A stretch of DNA of 64,000 bases from G965115915 sp965115915 (GCA_965115915.1 OZ220483.1:1798001-1862000), one strand, 5' to 3'. Positions 18,158-28,298 are shown, numbered from the stretch's first letter. The notes: a model not told the origin generated them from the letters alone. Made by a program: numbers and translations.

Positions 18158-18811
18158 ATGCAAAAACATAACAAAGGCAGGCTCGCCGCGCTGCTGCTAC
18201 TGTGCGGAGGAATACTGGCGGTCGCGGCTGACGGGAAAAATTCCGGGCCAGACCCGAGCGACGGCCTCGGAACCACAGGTACTGCCACCAAGCTACCCGT
18301 GATCGATGATACCACACAGCCAAAAAAAATCCGTTTGATGTCATGGTCAAAACGCGCCGCGGTATTTGTCAAGCCTGACGATCAGGCATTGCGCCAGCGG
18401 CTTGACGCAATGCAGTACAAAGTCACCCAGCGAGATGGAACGGAGCCTGCATTTCGCAACGCATACTGGAACAACAAACGCAAGGGCATCTACGTAGACA
18501 TAGTCTCGGGAGAACCGCTGTTCAGTTCTACCGACAAATACGATTCCGGCACTGGATGGCCAAGCTTTACCCGTGCCATTGACGAGGATGCGTTGACCCT
18601 CCATGAAGACCGAAAACTGATCTGGGTACGTACCGAACTGCGCAGCAGTCTGGCTGATTCCCACCTGGGTCACCTGTTCGACGATGGCCCGGCGCCTACT
18701 TATAAACGCTACTGCATCAACTCCGCCGCACTGCGTTTCGTGCCCAAAGAGCACATGGAACACGAAGGCTACAGCGAATATCTCTCGTTGTTCACGTCAG
18801 AAACTGACTGA
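18158..18811 (+). CDS. msrB: Exported peptide-methionine (R)-S-oxide reductase (MsrB-like)
   Basis: Reduces methionine-R-sulfoxide in proteins. The N-terminus is a signal peptide (RLAALLLLCGGILAVA, cleavage near AVA-AD), so it should act in the periplasm. The MsrB domain covers about residues 85-210, with GIYVDIVSGEPLFSS, YDSGTGWPSF and the catalytic Cys in KRYCINSAALRF. The zinc-binding CxxC pairs are absent, and the usual resolving Cys in SGCGWPSF is Thr, leaving one Cys in the mature domain. The ATG at 18158 places the signal peptide at the true N-terminus; a longer frame from 18095 has no such signal. It is divergent from the kinase operon. Confidence 0.88.
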   Translation: MQKHNKGRLAALLLLCGGILAVAADGKNSGPDPSDGLGTTGTATKLPVIDDTTQPKKIRLMSWSKRAAVFVKPDDQALRQRLDAMQYKVTQRDGTEPAFRNAYWNNKRKGIYVDIVSGEPLFSSTDKYDSGTGWPSFTRAIDEDALTLHEDRKLIWVRTELRSSLADSHLGHLFDDGPAPTYKRYCINSAALRFVPKEHMEHEGYSEYLSLFTSETD

Positions 18812-18948
18812 AAATATCGAAACTGCGTATGCTCCCTTTGAAAATCGGGGACACGCTGCGGCCGAAACTTGAAATCGTCCCGAGCTATCCTCATATACGG
18901 CGGCATTGCCGGACAGAGCCTTAGACTTACCTGAACAGAGGAAAATTT

Positions 18949-19935
18949 ATGCTGGAAGTCAGCAAGTTGAGACGTTGCTACGGCAATTTCACCGCAGTAG
19001 AAGACATCAGTTTCGATATCGGCAAAAGCCAAATTGTCGGACTGCTTGGACATAACGGTGCTGGCAAAACCACCATAATGAAGATGCTAAGCGGCTCGCT
19101 GGAGCCAGACTGCGGCAGCATACGGATAGATGGCGTGGATCTGTCCACCGCTCCGGAGACCGCCAAGGCAAAACTGGGCTATTTGCCGGAAAGCCTGCCA
19201 CTTTACCCGGAAATGACCGTTGCCGACTATCTGGACTACAACGCCAGGATCAAGGGTCTGGAAGGTGATACCTGCTATCAGGAGATACGCCGGGTCATTC
19301 AGGCTACAGACATCAATGACAAAGTGCACAATCGCATTAACACACTGTCGCGTGGCTATCGGCAACGTGTCGGTGTGGCCCAGGCACTACTGGCACATCC
19401 TCGCCTGCTAATCCTTGACGAACCGACCAATGGGCTGGACCCCACACAGACCAGTCATATGCGCAAACTGATCACGGAGGTAACCAGCGAGGCAACCGTT
19501 ATTCTGTCGACCCACATCATGCAGGAGGTGGACGCAATCTGTGATCGAGTCCTGATCCTTGCGGGGGGAAAACTTGTGGTTGACGAACGCTTGAGCGATC
19601 TGCGATACAGTGATGAACTTCTGCTCAGTACCAGCATGAGCCCGACATCTGCCAAGGAGGTACTACGTCACCGTGATGGTGTTACCGGTCTGGTACAAAT
19701 AGTCCAGGCGGCAGACGCGTTGGCACAGAAGGATGCCTACACCTACCGCATAAGTCTGGTTGACAAGCGTCAATTGTATACGGTTGGCAATGACCTGGTG
19801 CAGGCCATTGTTTCCCTGCAGGAGGAGGTTTATCGCCTGCAACCGATCCAGCAGGACCTGGAAACCCTGTTCCGCAAGGTCAGCAGTGGCGACCCAAAAA
19901 CAGATGCAGAAGGTGGGGCTCAGTATGCAACCTGA
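18949..19935 (+). CDS. ABC transporter ATPase, Gld-type system 1 (GldA-like)
   Basis: Nucleotide-binding subunit of 328 residues. Walker A is GHNGAGKTT, the signature LSRGYRQRVG, Walker B LLILDEPTNGLD and the switch histidine lies in ILSTHIMQEVD. About 90 residues follow the core domain (after about 235), as in GldA/CcmA-type ATPases. A Shine-Dalgarno AGAGGA lies just before the ATG. Its end overlaps the next gene by 11 bases. The gene order ATPase, permease, GldG-like, DUF4340 defines a system known from gliding bacteroidetes but also found in non-gliding proteobacteria, where its substrate is unknown. Confidence 0.92.
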   Translation: MLEVSKLRRCYGNFTAVEDISFDIGKSQIVGLLGHNGAGKTTIMKMLSGSLEPDCGSIRIDGVDLSTAPETAKAKLGYLPESLPLYPEMTVADYLDYNARIKGLEGDTCYQEIRRVIQATDINDKVHNRINTLSRGYRQRVGVAQALLAHPRLLILDEPTNGLDPTQTSHMRKLITEVTSEATVILSTHIMQEVDAICDRVLILAGGKLVVDERLSDLRYSDELLLSTSMSPTSAKEVLRHRDGVTGLVQIVQAADALAQKDAYTYRISLVDKRQLYTVGNDLVQAIVSLQEEVYRLQPIQQDLETLFRKVSSGDPKTDAEGGAQYAT

Positions 19936-22858
19936 CAAATCACGCGCACCGATATGGCGTATCGCAACCAAGGAGATAACGCTGTTTTTCGCTTCTCCGA
20001 TCGCCTGGCTTTTCCTGGCGTGTTTTGCCGGTTTTTGCCTGTTCGTCGTCTTCTGGGGGGAGAATTTCTTCGCCCGAAACATCTCCGATGTACGTCCGCT
20101 CTTCGAATGGATGCCGGTACTGCTGATATTTCTCTCAAGTGCACTGACCATGCGTCTATGGAGCGAGGAGCGACGCACCGAGACATTGGAACATATCACT
20201 GCCCAGGCGGTTCCATTGTGGCAATTCGTGGCAGGGAAATTTCTGGCCTGCATGATCCTGCTGTGTATTGCTGTTCTGATCATCCTTCCCCTGCCCTTCT
20301 CGGTATCCGTAATGGGAGAACTGGACTGGGGACCTGTCTGGGCAGGTCTGCTGGCAACATTGTTACTCGGGGCCGCCTATCTGAGTATTGGACTCTTCGT
20401 CTCCGCACACAGCGATAATCAAATTGTCAGCCTTATTCTTGCAACCCTCGTATGTGGGGCATTCTATCTGCTGGGTACTCCCATGCTCACAGATCTGTTC
20501 AGCATCAACATTGCGGAGGTGTTACGCAACATTGGCACTGGATCACGATTTGACTCCATCACTCGGGGTGTCATCGATCTGCGTGATCTGTATTACTACC
20601 TCAGTATTGTTGCCATCTTCCTGATACTCAACACCTGGGCTCTGGAAAGGGAACGCTGGGCCCATACCGGGAAACACGCAAACCACCGCGCATGGAATTG
20701 CCTGACACTACTGCTGACAGCCAATTTTTTTGCTGCCAACCTGTGGCTTGGACAGATCTCCGCGTTGCGGATAGACACTACACAGGGGGAACAGTATTCG
20801 ATATCCGATACCACCCGGAATTATCTGCAGCAACTGCAGGAACCTTTGTTGATACGTGGCTATTTCAGCAGCAAGACACATCCGCTACTGGCGCCCCTGG
20901 TGCCACAACTGCGCGATCTGATGCGTGAATATGAGATTGCCGGCCATGGCAAGGTACAACTGGAGTTTATCGACCCGCTGACAGCACCTGAACTGGAAAA
21001 AGAGGCAAACCAGAAATATGGCATCCAGCCGGTTCCTTTCCAGGTCGAAGATCGTTACCAGTCTTCGATCGTCAGTTCTTATTTCAACATATTGGTACAG
21101 TACGGAGATGAAACATCCATACTCGGTTTCAATGATCTTATCGAGGTGCGGGTACGCGGAGAAGCTGATATTGAAGTACTGCTTCGCAACCCGGAATACG
21201 ATATAAGTCTGGCCATAAAGCGTGCAATGCGCTCCTATCGTGGTGGTGGAAACCTTTTCGATACCATACAAGGCACAGTGGAATTTCAGGGATTCGTGTC
21301 CGCGGAGGAATTTCTGCCTGAAAAACTGCGTATCTACAAACGGCAAGTGATCGATGCGGTAGACGAAATGAAGGCGCGTTCAAATGGAAAGTTGCAAGTG
21401 GAATTTCTGGAGCCGGAAAAAGACGACGGGCGCGTTGCACAGCAAATTCTCGAGCAGTACGGATTCAGGCCAATGTCCGCAAACCTGTTTGGTGATAAAC
21501 CGTTTTATTTCTATACCATACTCAAACGCAATGATCAGGTGGTACAAATCAATATCGAGAATTTGGACGAAACCAGCTTTGGACGTAATCTGCGTGCCGC
21601 AATCAAACGCTTCGACAGCGGCTTTGCCAGAACCGTAGGCCTGGTGACGTCGGATATCGATCCAGCGATGATGCAGCAGGGTATGGCAGGCGATGAGTTC
21701 CGCTCACTGGAAAACTTTCTATCCGAAGAACGCATAGTAAAACGCGAGGACTTGAACTCCGGAACGGTATCCGGTGATGTCGATATTCTGGTAGTCTCCG
21801 GGGCAAAAGACATTAATGAGACCCAGTTGTTCGCAATCGATCAGTTCCTGATGCAGGGAGGCACAATCATCATTGCCACTGCACCCTACACCACAAGTAT
21901 GTCTCGAAACAGTCTGGATCTGATCCCTCAGGACAGCGGACTCACACAGTGGCTGGAACATCATGGCCTGAGTATGAGCAAAAAGCTGGTCATGGACCCA
22001 CAAAACTCGAAATTCCCCGTCCCGGTAAACCGCAACGTGGGAGGGTTCCAGATCCAGGAGATACGCATGCTGGACTATCCCTGGTTTGTTGACATCCGCA
22101 GTGACGGAATGGACACATCAAACCCGATTGTCGGCGAACTGCGACAGATCATCATGCCCTGGGCAGTACCCATCGTGACAACAAACGCGGAAACACAGGG
22201 GAATCGGGAAACATTCAGCCTGATACACAGTTCGACCGGGTCCTGGCTCAGCGAATCGAAAAACATCATGCCCACTCTGGATACCGAAGGAAAGAGCTAT
22301 TATCCCACCGAGGGAGAAACCGCTGCACATGCTTTGGCGGTCATCAGCAGTGGTGTATTCGATTCATGGTTCGCCGGTAAATCATCTCCTTTGTTGTCAC
22401 AACCAAAGGACACAGAGACCTCGGACGAAGCTGCGTCGGAAGAAACTGAAAATGAAGCGGAGGAAGAAGAGTTCAATGTATCCTCTGTCATCGATAAGTC
22501 ACGAGAATCGGCCCGAATCATCCTGTTCAGTTCCAGCGATATGCTGCGTGACCAGATCATACAGTTTTTATCAACTTCGAAGGGGAGCAATTATCTGAAT
22601 AATTTTCAACTCATATCGAATGCCATCGACTGGTCACTGGAAGATTCCGGCCTGCTTGGCATCCGTTCCCGTGGGCAATTCAACCGCACGCTGCCACCAA
22701 TGGAACACGGGGAACAGCTATTCTGGGAGTATCTGAACTACGCACTGGCCGCATTGATGCTGGGATTGGTCGCGTTGATCAACTATTTATTCATTAGACG
22801 CAAACGCCAGCACTATGCCACCGTGCTGAGAAACGAACCGAGATCAAATCCAACATGA
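19925..22858 (+). CDS. Fused ABC-2 permease and GldG-like auxiliary domain, Gld-type system 1
   Basis: A 977-residue fusion. Residues 1 to about 240 are a six-helix ABC-2/GldF-type permease (SPIAWLFLACFAGFCLFVVF, MRLWSEERRTETLEHI, SRFDSITRGVIDLRDLYYYL). A linking helix near 260 leads to a long soluble GldG/ABC-aux region (DTTQGEQYSISDTTRNYL, a SGAKDINETQ beta-sheet segment). An acidic stretch follows (SEETENEAEEEE), then a final helix (LNYALAALMLGLVALINYLF) with a basic tail. In the second copy at 29261-31872 these two parts are separate genes. The ATG at 19925 is chosen because the permease homology begins there, and it overlaps the ATPase gene. Function in the envelope is inferred; the substrate is unknown. 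Confidence 0.9.
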   Translation: MQPDKSRAPIWRIATKEITLFFASPIAWLFLACFAGFCLFVVFWGENFFARNISDVRPLFEWMPVLLIFLSSALTMRLWSEERRTETLEHITAQAVPLWQFVAGKFLACMILLCIAVLIILPLPFSVSVMGELDWGPVWAGLLATLLLGAAYLSIGLFVSAHSDNQIVSLILATLVCGAFYLLGTPMLTDLFSINIAEVLRNIGTGSRFDSITRGVIDLRDLYYYLSIVAIFLILNTWALERERWAHTGKHANHRAWNCLTLLLTANFFAANLWLGQISALRIDTTQGEQYSISDTTRNYLQQLQEPLLIRGYFSSKTHPLLAPLVPQLRDLMREYEIAGHGKVQLEFIDPLTAPELEKEANQKYGIQPVPFQVEDRYQSSIVSSYFNILVQYGDETSILGFNDLIEVRVRGEADIEVLLRNPEYDISLAIKRAMRSYRGGGNLFDTIQGTVEFQGFVSAEEFLPEKLRIYKRQVIDAVDEMKARSNGKLQVEFLEPEKDDGRVAQQILEQYGFRPMSANLFGDKPFYFYTILKRNDQVVQINIENLDETSFGRNLRAAIKRFDSGFARTVGLVTSDIDPAMMQQGMAGDEFRSLENFLSEERIVKREDLNSGTVSGDVDILVVSGAKDINETQLFAIDQFLMQGGTIIIATAPYTTSMSRNSLDLIPQDSGLTQWLEHHGLSMSKKLVMDPQNSKFPVPVNRNVGGFQIQEIRMLDYPWFVDIRSDGMDTSNPIVGELRQIIMPWAVPIVTTNAETQGNRETFSLIHSSTGSWLSESKNIMPTLDTEGKSYYPTEGETAAHALAVISSGVFDSWFAGKSSPLLSQPKDTETSDEAASEETENEAEEEEFNVSSVIDKSRESARIILFSSSDMLRDQIIQFLSTSKGSNYLNNFQLISNAIDWSLEDSGLLGIRSRGQFNRTLPPMEHGEQLFWEYLNYALAALMLGLVALINYLFIRRKRQHYATVLRNEPRSNPT

Positions 22859-23868
22859 TACGTGCACAACAATGGGCAGCCGGAATTCTGTGTATGCAAC
22901 TACTGCTTGCAGGGATGCTGCTGTGGCTGGAGAGGCGTGAGAATACCACGTTCGATAGTGCCACTCTGCTGGAGTTCGACAGCGATTCGGTAGACAAACT
23001 GGTTGTCGAAGATGCCAACAACGAACTCATTCTGCAACGTTCCGCTTCCGGGAAGTGGCAACTGCCCACCTTGCATGAATTGCCGGCGAGCCCGGACAAG
23101 ATGCGCAAGATTCTGCTGGATATGAAGCGACTGAAAACCTCGTGGCCTGTTTCCACAGACAGTTCCGGCCACGAACGCTTTGAGGTGTCTGCGGATAAAT
23201 TTCAGCGCCATGTCAAACTCTACAGCGGGGAAGAAGTCATCGGGGAATTCTACGTTGGAACCTCGCCTGGATTCCGGCAAAGCCATGTGCGTCTCGCGGA
23301 TTCCCAGAACGTATACTCGATGGAATTGAACATATTTGATCTTGGTGTGGAGGCCAATGCATGGCTGGACAAAAACCTGATTGCACCGGTAGAACCGATC
23401 CTGATCGAAGGCATCGACTATGCGCTGCGCAAGGAGGGAGGAGAATGGAGACTGTCCGACACAGATGAGACACAACTCAACACGGATATCATTGACGATC
23501 TCACAAATGCGCTGGGAAACCTCCAGGTTACCGGTCTGACGACGGGAAATGCCACTGATGAGAGTGGGGTTGCAGAAGAGTCCGAGACAGAACTGCCAGA
23601 CAAGATGACGATTCAGGTGAGCAGCACCGAGCATCAGTGGACTTATGAATTCAGTCGAAGTGGGGAAACCTATCAAGTGAAGCGCGATGATCTTCAGCAC
23701 CAATTCCTCATTACCCGTTCCGATTATGAGGCGATAGCTGCTGGCAACACACGACAGAAATTGCTCAAGGATAGCGGCTCCGAGGAAAACGAACAGATGG
23801 CAAGCGAGCCCGAACAACCGGACATGGAACCGTCTGCACCGATGATACTGGCACCGGAATCTCCCTGA
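22855..23868 (+). CDS. DUF4340-domain protein, Gld-type system 1
   Basis: A 337-residue protein with one N-terminal membrane anchor (AAGILCMQLLLAGMLLWLE) and an extracytoplasmic part with DUF4340 features: KWQLPTLHELPASPDKMRKIL, RHVKLYSGEEVIGEFYVGTS, VRLADSQNVYSME and WLDKNLI. It ends with a Pro/Glu-rich tail. It overlaps the permease/GldG fusion by four bases (ATGA) and is the last gene of system 1. Its partner at 31869-32930 is the equivalent in system 2. DUF4340 proteins consistently accompany GldG-like proteins, so a shared complex is likely, though unproven. Confidence 0.85.
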   Translation: MIRAQQWAAGILCMQLLLAGMLLWLERRENTTFDSATLLEFDSDSVDKLVVEDANNELILQRSASGKWQLPTLHELPASPDKMRKILLDMKRLKTSWPVSTDSSGHERFEVSADKFQRHVKLYSGEEVIGEFYVGTSPGFRQSHVRLADSQNVYSMELNIFDLGVEANAWLDKNLIAPVEPILIEGIDYALRKEGGEWRLSDTDETQLNTDIIDDLTNALGNLQVTGLTTGNATDESGVAEESETELPDKMTIQVSSTEHQWTYEFSRSGETYQVKRDDLQHQFLITRSDYEAIAAGNTRQKLLKDSGSEENEQMASEPEQPDMEPSAPMILAPESP

Positions 23869-23888
23869 TCCGGCTTACAACACAGGAC

Positions 23889-23912
23889 GCGAACTGTCCA
23901 GCAGCAGTTCGC
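23889..23912. repeat. 8-bp perfect inverted repeat after Gld-type system 1
   Basis: Arms GCGAACTG (23889-23896) and CAGTTCGC (23905-23912) enclose an 8-base loop, 20 bases after the DUF4340 stop codon. The position suits a transcript-end hairpin, but there is no following T-run, so intrinsic termination is doubtful. Confidence 0.45.
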
Positions 23913-24019
23913 CAAAGCGCAACGCTCTGGTATCATGGTGGAACAGGTCGCGCTAATTGCACGGCAGTGGGTTGCCTGTGCCACCACCACAACAGACAGT
24001 TCACCGAGGACTGCAGAAT

Positions 24020-25441
24020 ATGGACAAATCACAGCTTGAACGTCTGCGGAAATTCGCTGCGCGGCACTGGGAGGACGAGATCGTCCCGGAACTGACGGAG
24101 TACATACGGATTCCCTGTAAATCCCCGTTGTTCGACCCGGACTGGGAACAGCATGGCCATATGGACCGTGCGGTCGAACAATTTGTGCGCTGGAGCAAAA
24201 CACAATCCATCGATGGACTGAACCTTGAGGTGTTCCGTCTGCCTGGAAGGACTCCGCTTATCTTGATTGAAATCCCGGGGAAGACAGAAAATACGGTCCT
24301 GCTCTACGGACACCTCGACAAACAACCGGAAATGACGGGATGGCGCACCGGTCTGGGACCATGGTCACCAAAACTCGAGGGCGAGCGCCTGTATGGACGG
24401 GGCGCGGCAGACGACGGCTATGCACTGTTCGCAAGCCTGAGCGCCATCCGCAGCCTGCAGGAACAGCAACTTCCGCATGCACGCTGCCTGGTCCTGATCG
24501 AGTCCAGCGAAGAGAGTGGCAGTCCGGACCTGCCCCACTATATGGAGGCGCTATCCGCACGGATAGGTTCACCGGAACTGGTCATTTGTCTTGACTCGAG
24601 CTGCGGAAACTATGACCGGCTCTGGTACAGCACCTCACTTCGAGGCATGACTGGTGGTGTGTTGAGCGTGGAAGTAATGGAAGAAGGTGTGCATTCCGGC
24701 AATGCCGGCGGAGTTGTCCCATGCAGCTTTCGCATCCTTCGGGAACTGTTATCCCGCATAGAGGACAGCAAAACCGGTAACATTCTACTGGATAGCTGTC
24801 ACACCCGGATCCCGGAACATCGTCTGGCAGAGGCGCGTCTGGCCGCCGCTGTACTCGGAGAAACCGTCTGGAACCAATTCCCACTCTCGACATCGATGCA
24901 GGCAGAGACAGACGATCCGGTGGAACTGGTGCTCAATCGAAGCTGGCGCCCGGCACTGGCGGTTACCGGAATGGATGGCCTGCCGACGGTTGCCAATGCT
25001 GGCAATGTCCTGCGCTCCTACAGTGCCCTCAAACTGGCACTGCGCCTCCCTCCCACCTGCGCCGCAGAAACAGTGCTCACCGAACTGGAGAGGAAACTGC
25101 TTTCGCATCCCCCTTATGGGGCAAAACTTCGCTTCAAACCAGACTGCGCCGCAACCGGCTGGCATGCGGAGCAACTCAGTCCATGGCTGGATGCCGCCTT
25201 GCAACAGTCATCCCGGGCAATGTTCGGCCAGCCAGCCATGCCCCTGGGAGATGGGGTCACCATCCCATTTATGAATATGCTTGCCAATGCCTTTCCCGAC
25301 GCGCAGTTTCTGGTCACCGGGGTACTTGGACCGGAATCAAACGCACACGGCCCAAACGAATTTCTCCATCTGGAATTTGCCCGCAGGCTCAGCGCATGTA
25401 TCGCCGTGGTTCTGGCAGAACATTGCCAGGCTGTGAACTGA
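24020..25441 (+). CDS. M20-family metallopeptidase/amidohydrolase
   Basis: A 473-residue zinc-dependent hydrolase of the M20 family (carboxypeptidase, dipeptidase or deacetylase). Metal ligands and catalytic residues follow the family pattern: His in YGHLDKQP, bridging Asp in GRGAADDGYALF, the catalytic Glu pair in IESSEESGSPDL, Asp in ICLDSSCG and the last His in GPESNAHGPNEFL. A lid/dimerisation domain lies between, around GVHSGNAGGVVP. The ATG at 24020 removes 21 unconserved residues of a longer frame. No signal peptide is seen, so it should be cytosolic. The substrate cannot be told from sequence. It stands alone between Gld-type system 1 and speA. Confidence 0.88.
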   Translation: MDKSQLERLRKFAARHWEDEIVPELTEYIRIPCKSPLFDPDWEQHGHMDRAVEQFVRWSKTQSIDGLNLEVFRLPGRTPLILIEIPGKTENTVLLYGHLDKQPEMTGWRTGLGPWSPKLEGERLYGRGAADDGYALFASLSAIRSLQEQQLPHARCLVLIESSEESGSPDLPHYMEALSARIGSPELVICLDSSCGNYDRLWYSTSLRGMTGGVLSVEVMEEGVHSGNAGGVVPCSFRILRELLSRIEDSKTGNILLDSCHTRIPEHRLAEARLAAAVLGETVWNQFPLSTSMQAETDDPVELVLNRSWRPALAVTGMDGLPTVANAGNVLRSYSALKLALRLPPTCAAETVLTELERKLLSHPPYGAKLRFKPDCAATGWHAEQLSPWLDAALQQSSRAMFGQPAMPLGDGVTIPFMNMLANAFPDAQFLVTGVLGPESNAHGPNEFLHLEFARRLSACIAVVLAEHCQAVN

Positions 25442-25494
25442 AGACCCCACGCTGATTTCCTTTCTTGACAAGCCGGAAACTGCCGAGTCCCACC

Positions 25495-27411
25495 ATGGCC
25501 GAGGAGACTGAGACCGCACACATTGCATCCCGAAATGCTACTTTCACTGCTGCGGACCAACACACGACCGGGGCACAAGAACATTACCGCCTGAATATCT
25601 GGGGCGAAGGATATTTTGGTATCAATGAGCAGGGACATGCAGTAGCAAACTGCAATGGACATGCGCTGGATATCCATGACTTGGTACAACGATTTCGCAG
25701 AGACGGGCATGGTCTTCCGGTACTGATGCGTTTTATGGACATTCTTTCCTCACGCATCGACACACTGTATCAGGCCTTTGAAGAGGCAATGCGTAATGCC
25801 AATTACCCCGGGCATTACACGTTGGTTTACCCGATCAAGGTCAATCAGCAACACGGTGTTGTCAGTCGGATCGCCCACCACCCCATGCGGGTTGGCCTTG
25901 AAGCAGGCAGCAAGCCCGAACTGCTCTGTGTGCTGGCACTGGCAAACCGACAAAGCACTATTATCTGCAATGGCTATAAAGATCTGGAATATATTCGTTT
26001 GGCACTGATAGGCAGTCAATTTGGTCTGCGCACCTATATCGTTATCGAAAAACTTTCCGAGATCCAACGCATTGTCGACTGCGTTCAGGATATGGGCATA
26101 TCACCTTTGCTCGGCATCCGGGTACGTCTGAGTGCTGTCGCCAGCAGCAACTGGCAAAACACCGGAGGCGAAAAATCCAAATTCGGACTACATAGCAGCC
26201 AGGTCCTGTATGCAATACGCTGTCTGCGAGAACATGGATTGCTGCAAAATCTGAAATTACTGCATTTTCATATCGGATCACAGGTCGGTGATATACGGGA
26301 TTTTGGCAAGGCGCTGAAGGAAGGCGCACGATATTATCAGGAACTCCGTGCATTACAGGTTCCTATCGAAACAGTGGATATCGGTGGTGGGCTCGGGGTA
26401 GATTATGAGGGAACCGGAACAGCAAACCCTTGTTCGATAAACTACACGATTCAGACCTATGCCGACAGAGTGATAAGCGCCTTCCGGACAGTCTGTGAAG
26501 AATCAGGTTCCTGCCCGGATATCATCACCGAGTCCGGCCGTGCCATTACCGCTCACCATGCGCTGCTGGTAAGCAATGTGGTTGAAGTCGATAGCATATT
26601 GGAACGGCATCCGGCACCGAGCAGAAGAACCTCCGAAGCGAGGCCAGTACAGCAATTGATACGACTGCAAGACAGCCTTGCGCGAGGTGACGCGCTAGCC
26701 ATTTATCGCGATGCGGAATACTATTATCAACAGGTACTGGAAGGCTTCTCCGATGGTCTACTAAGCTTGGCAGAACGTGCGGAGGCGGAATTCCGATACT
26801 ACAACCTGTGTCAACGGCTTCATCTGCAACTGTGTGACACAGCACTGCGCGATACGGCCTTGCGGGACCGGCTTGAGTACAAGCTGGCACATCGTTATAT
26901 ATGCAATTTTTCGCTGTTTCAAAGCATGCCTGACAGTTGGGCTATCGATCAGATTTTCCCGGTGATGCCCATACACCGTCTGCATGAATCCCCGATGTAT
27001 AACGCGACTATCCAGGATCTGAGCTGTGATTCCGATGGCCGCATCAATTACTACGTAAGATCCGATGGTATTGCTGGCTGCCTGCCGCTACCAGAACCGC
27101 AGGGGCAGGAACTACTGATCGGCATGTTCCTGCTCGGTGCTTACCAGGAGGTGCTGGGAGATATTCACAACCTTTTCGGGGATGCCTCTGCTGTCAACAT
27201 TGCTGTATGTGATGACGGAACCCCTGTGCTGGAGGCGTTCCACGCGGGAGACCTTGCCCGTGATCTGCTCAACCAAGTGGGAACCGACCCGCACGAATTA
27301 CACGACATCTACAACAAGCAACTCGCTGAGGCCGGAATTTCAGACCGCCTGCGCCAACAATATCTTGATGAATTGCTGAACCGACTGGCCGGTTCCACCT
27401 ATCTGGAGTAA
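25495..27411 (+). CDS. speA: Biosynthetic arginine decarboxylase
   Basis: PLP enzyme that makes agmatine from arginine, the first step of one putrescine route. The 638-residue product has the family architecture: an N-terminal region, a TIM barrel with the PLP lysine in VYPIKVNQQHGVV, HFHIGSQVGD and DIGGGLGVDYEG, then a C-terminal barrel with SLFQSMPDSWAIDQIFPVMP and a GAYQEVLGDIHNLFG signature. The ATG at 25495 is taken instead of the upstream start at 25465 because the extra ten residues are unconserved. No agmatinase or agmatine deiminase gene is visible in the window. Two bases separate it from the dehydrogenase downstream, so the two may be co-transcribed. Confidence 0.95.
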   Translation: MAEETETAHIASRNATFTAADQHTTGAQEHYRLNIWGEGYFGINEQGHAVANCNGHALDIHDLVQRFRRDGHGLPVLMRFMDILSSRIDTLYQAFEEAMRNANYPGHYTLVYPIKVNQQHGVVSRIAHHPMRVGLEAGSKPELLCVLALANRQSTIICNGYKDLEYIRLALIGSQFGLRTYIVIEKLSEIQRIVDCVQDMGISPLLGIRVRLSAVASSNWQNTGGEKSKFGLHSSQVLYAIRCLREHGLLQNLKLLHFHIGSQVGDIRDFGKALKEGARYYQELRALQVPIETVDIGGGLGVDYEGTGTANPCSINYTIQTYADRVISAFRTVCEESGSCPDIITESGRAITAHHALLVSNVVEVDSILERHPAPSRRTSEARPVQQLIRLQDSLARGDALAIYRDAEYYYQQVLEGFSDGLLSLAERAEAEFRYYNLCQRLHLQLCDTALRDTALRDRLEYKLAHRYICNFSLFQSMPDSWAIDQIFPVMPIHRLHESPMYNATIQDLSCDSDGRINYYVRSDGIAGCLPLPEPQGQELLIGMFLLGAYQEVLGDIHNLFGDASAVNIAVCDDGTPVLEAFHAGDLARDLLNQVGTDPHELHDIYNKQLAEAGISDRLRQQYLDELLNRLAGSTYLE

Positions 27412-27413
27412 CC

Positions 27414-28298
27414 ATGAAGCAAAAGAACATGAAATTGGGTTGCATCGGTCTGGGAGCCATGGGTTTCAACATGGCACTGAATTTCCACCGTGCAGGATTC
27501 CTCCACTGTGTCTGGAACCGAAGCCGCGACAAGATGGAAACACTGGCACGGCAAGCGGATGTCAATCTGGCCGAATCACCCTCCGCACTCGCCAACCAGT
27601 GCGACATAATAGTCCTGTCAGTATCACATGACGCGGCTGTTGAAGAAGTGATCGAAGTAATCGGTGACGGAATAACTACCAATTCGGTCATTATTGACAC
27701 CTCCACCATTCGTGTGGAAACAACACGTAAAATGGCTGAGAAACTTTCTGAATACAATGCATTTTTTCTTGACTGTCCTGTCTCTGGCGGGGTAGAAGGC
27801 GCACGCAATGGTACTCTGGCAATGATGGTTGGAGGTGAGCGATCGGCGTTCTCCCGCTGCCTCCCGGCACTGCGCTCCATAGCGACCAATATCCACCATA
27901 TCGGTGATAGCGGTAGCGGGCAAGCCACCAAGGCCGTAAACCAGATTATGGCGGCCGGCATCAATCAGGCGGTATCCGAAGCACTCGCCTTCGGCAAGGC
28001 CATGGAACTGAATATGGACGCAGTGATCGACGTAATATCAAACGGGGCAGCCGGCAACTGGTTTTTGCAACACCGTGGGAAAAACATGCTGAACGGACAC
28101 TACCCCCCAGGCTTCAAACTGGCACTGCATCACAAGGACCTTGTCATTTGCAAGGAAATGATGCGCCAACTGGGGGAAAATCAGCTACCGCTGGTTGAGA
28201 TGAGCCTGATTCACTATCAGCGACTGATGGATGAGGGCTTTGGAGATGAGGATATTTCCGCACTGTATCGCCTCAAGCAGCGTCTGTTCGCAAACTGA
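27414..28298 (+). CDS. Beta-hydroxyacid dehydrogenase (3-hydroxyisobutyrate dehydrogenase family)
   Basis: A 294-residue NAD(P)-dependent dehydrogenase. The Rossmann motif is GCIGLGAMGFNMA, the substrate-binding signature DCPVSGGVEGARNGTLAMMVGG runs near residue 120, and the catalytic lysine lies in ATKAVNQIMAAGINQAVSEA. The C-terminal helical domain (LALHHKDLVICKEM) is complete. Possible substrates in this family include 3-hydroxyisobutyrate, tartronate semialdehyde and succinic semialdehyde; the sequence does not discriminate. It follows speA by two bases, so a role in polyamine or semialdehyde metabolism is conceivable but not shown. Confidence 0.9.
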   Translation: MKQKNMKLGCIGLGAMGFNMALNFHRAGFLHCVWNRSRDKMETLARQADVNLAESPSALANQCDIIVLSVSHDAAVEEVIEVIGDGITTNSVIIDTSTIRVETTRKMAEKLSEYNAFFLDCPVSGGVEGARNGTLAMMVGGERSAFSRCLPALRSIATNIHHIGDSGSGQATKAVNQIMAAGINQAVSEALAFGKAMELNMDAVIDVISNGAAGNWFLQHRGKNMLNGHYPPGFKLALHHKDLVICKEMMRQLGENQLPLVEMSLIHYQRLMDEGFGDEDISALYRLKQRLFAN

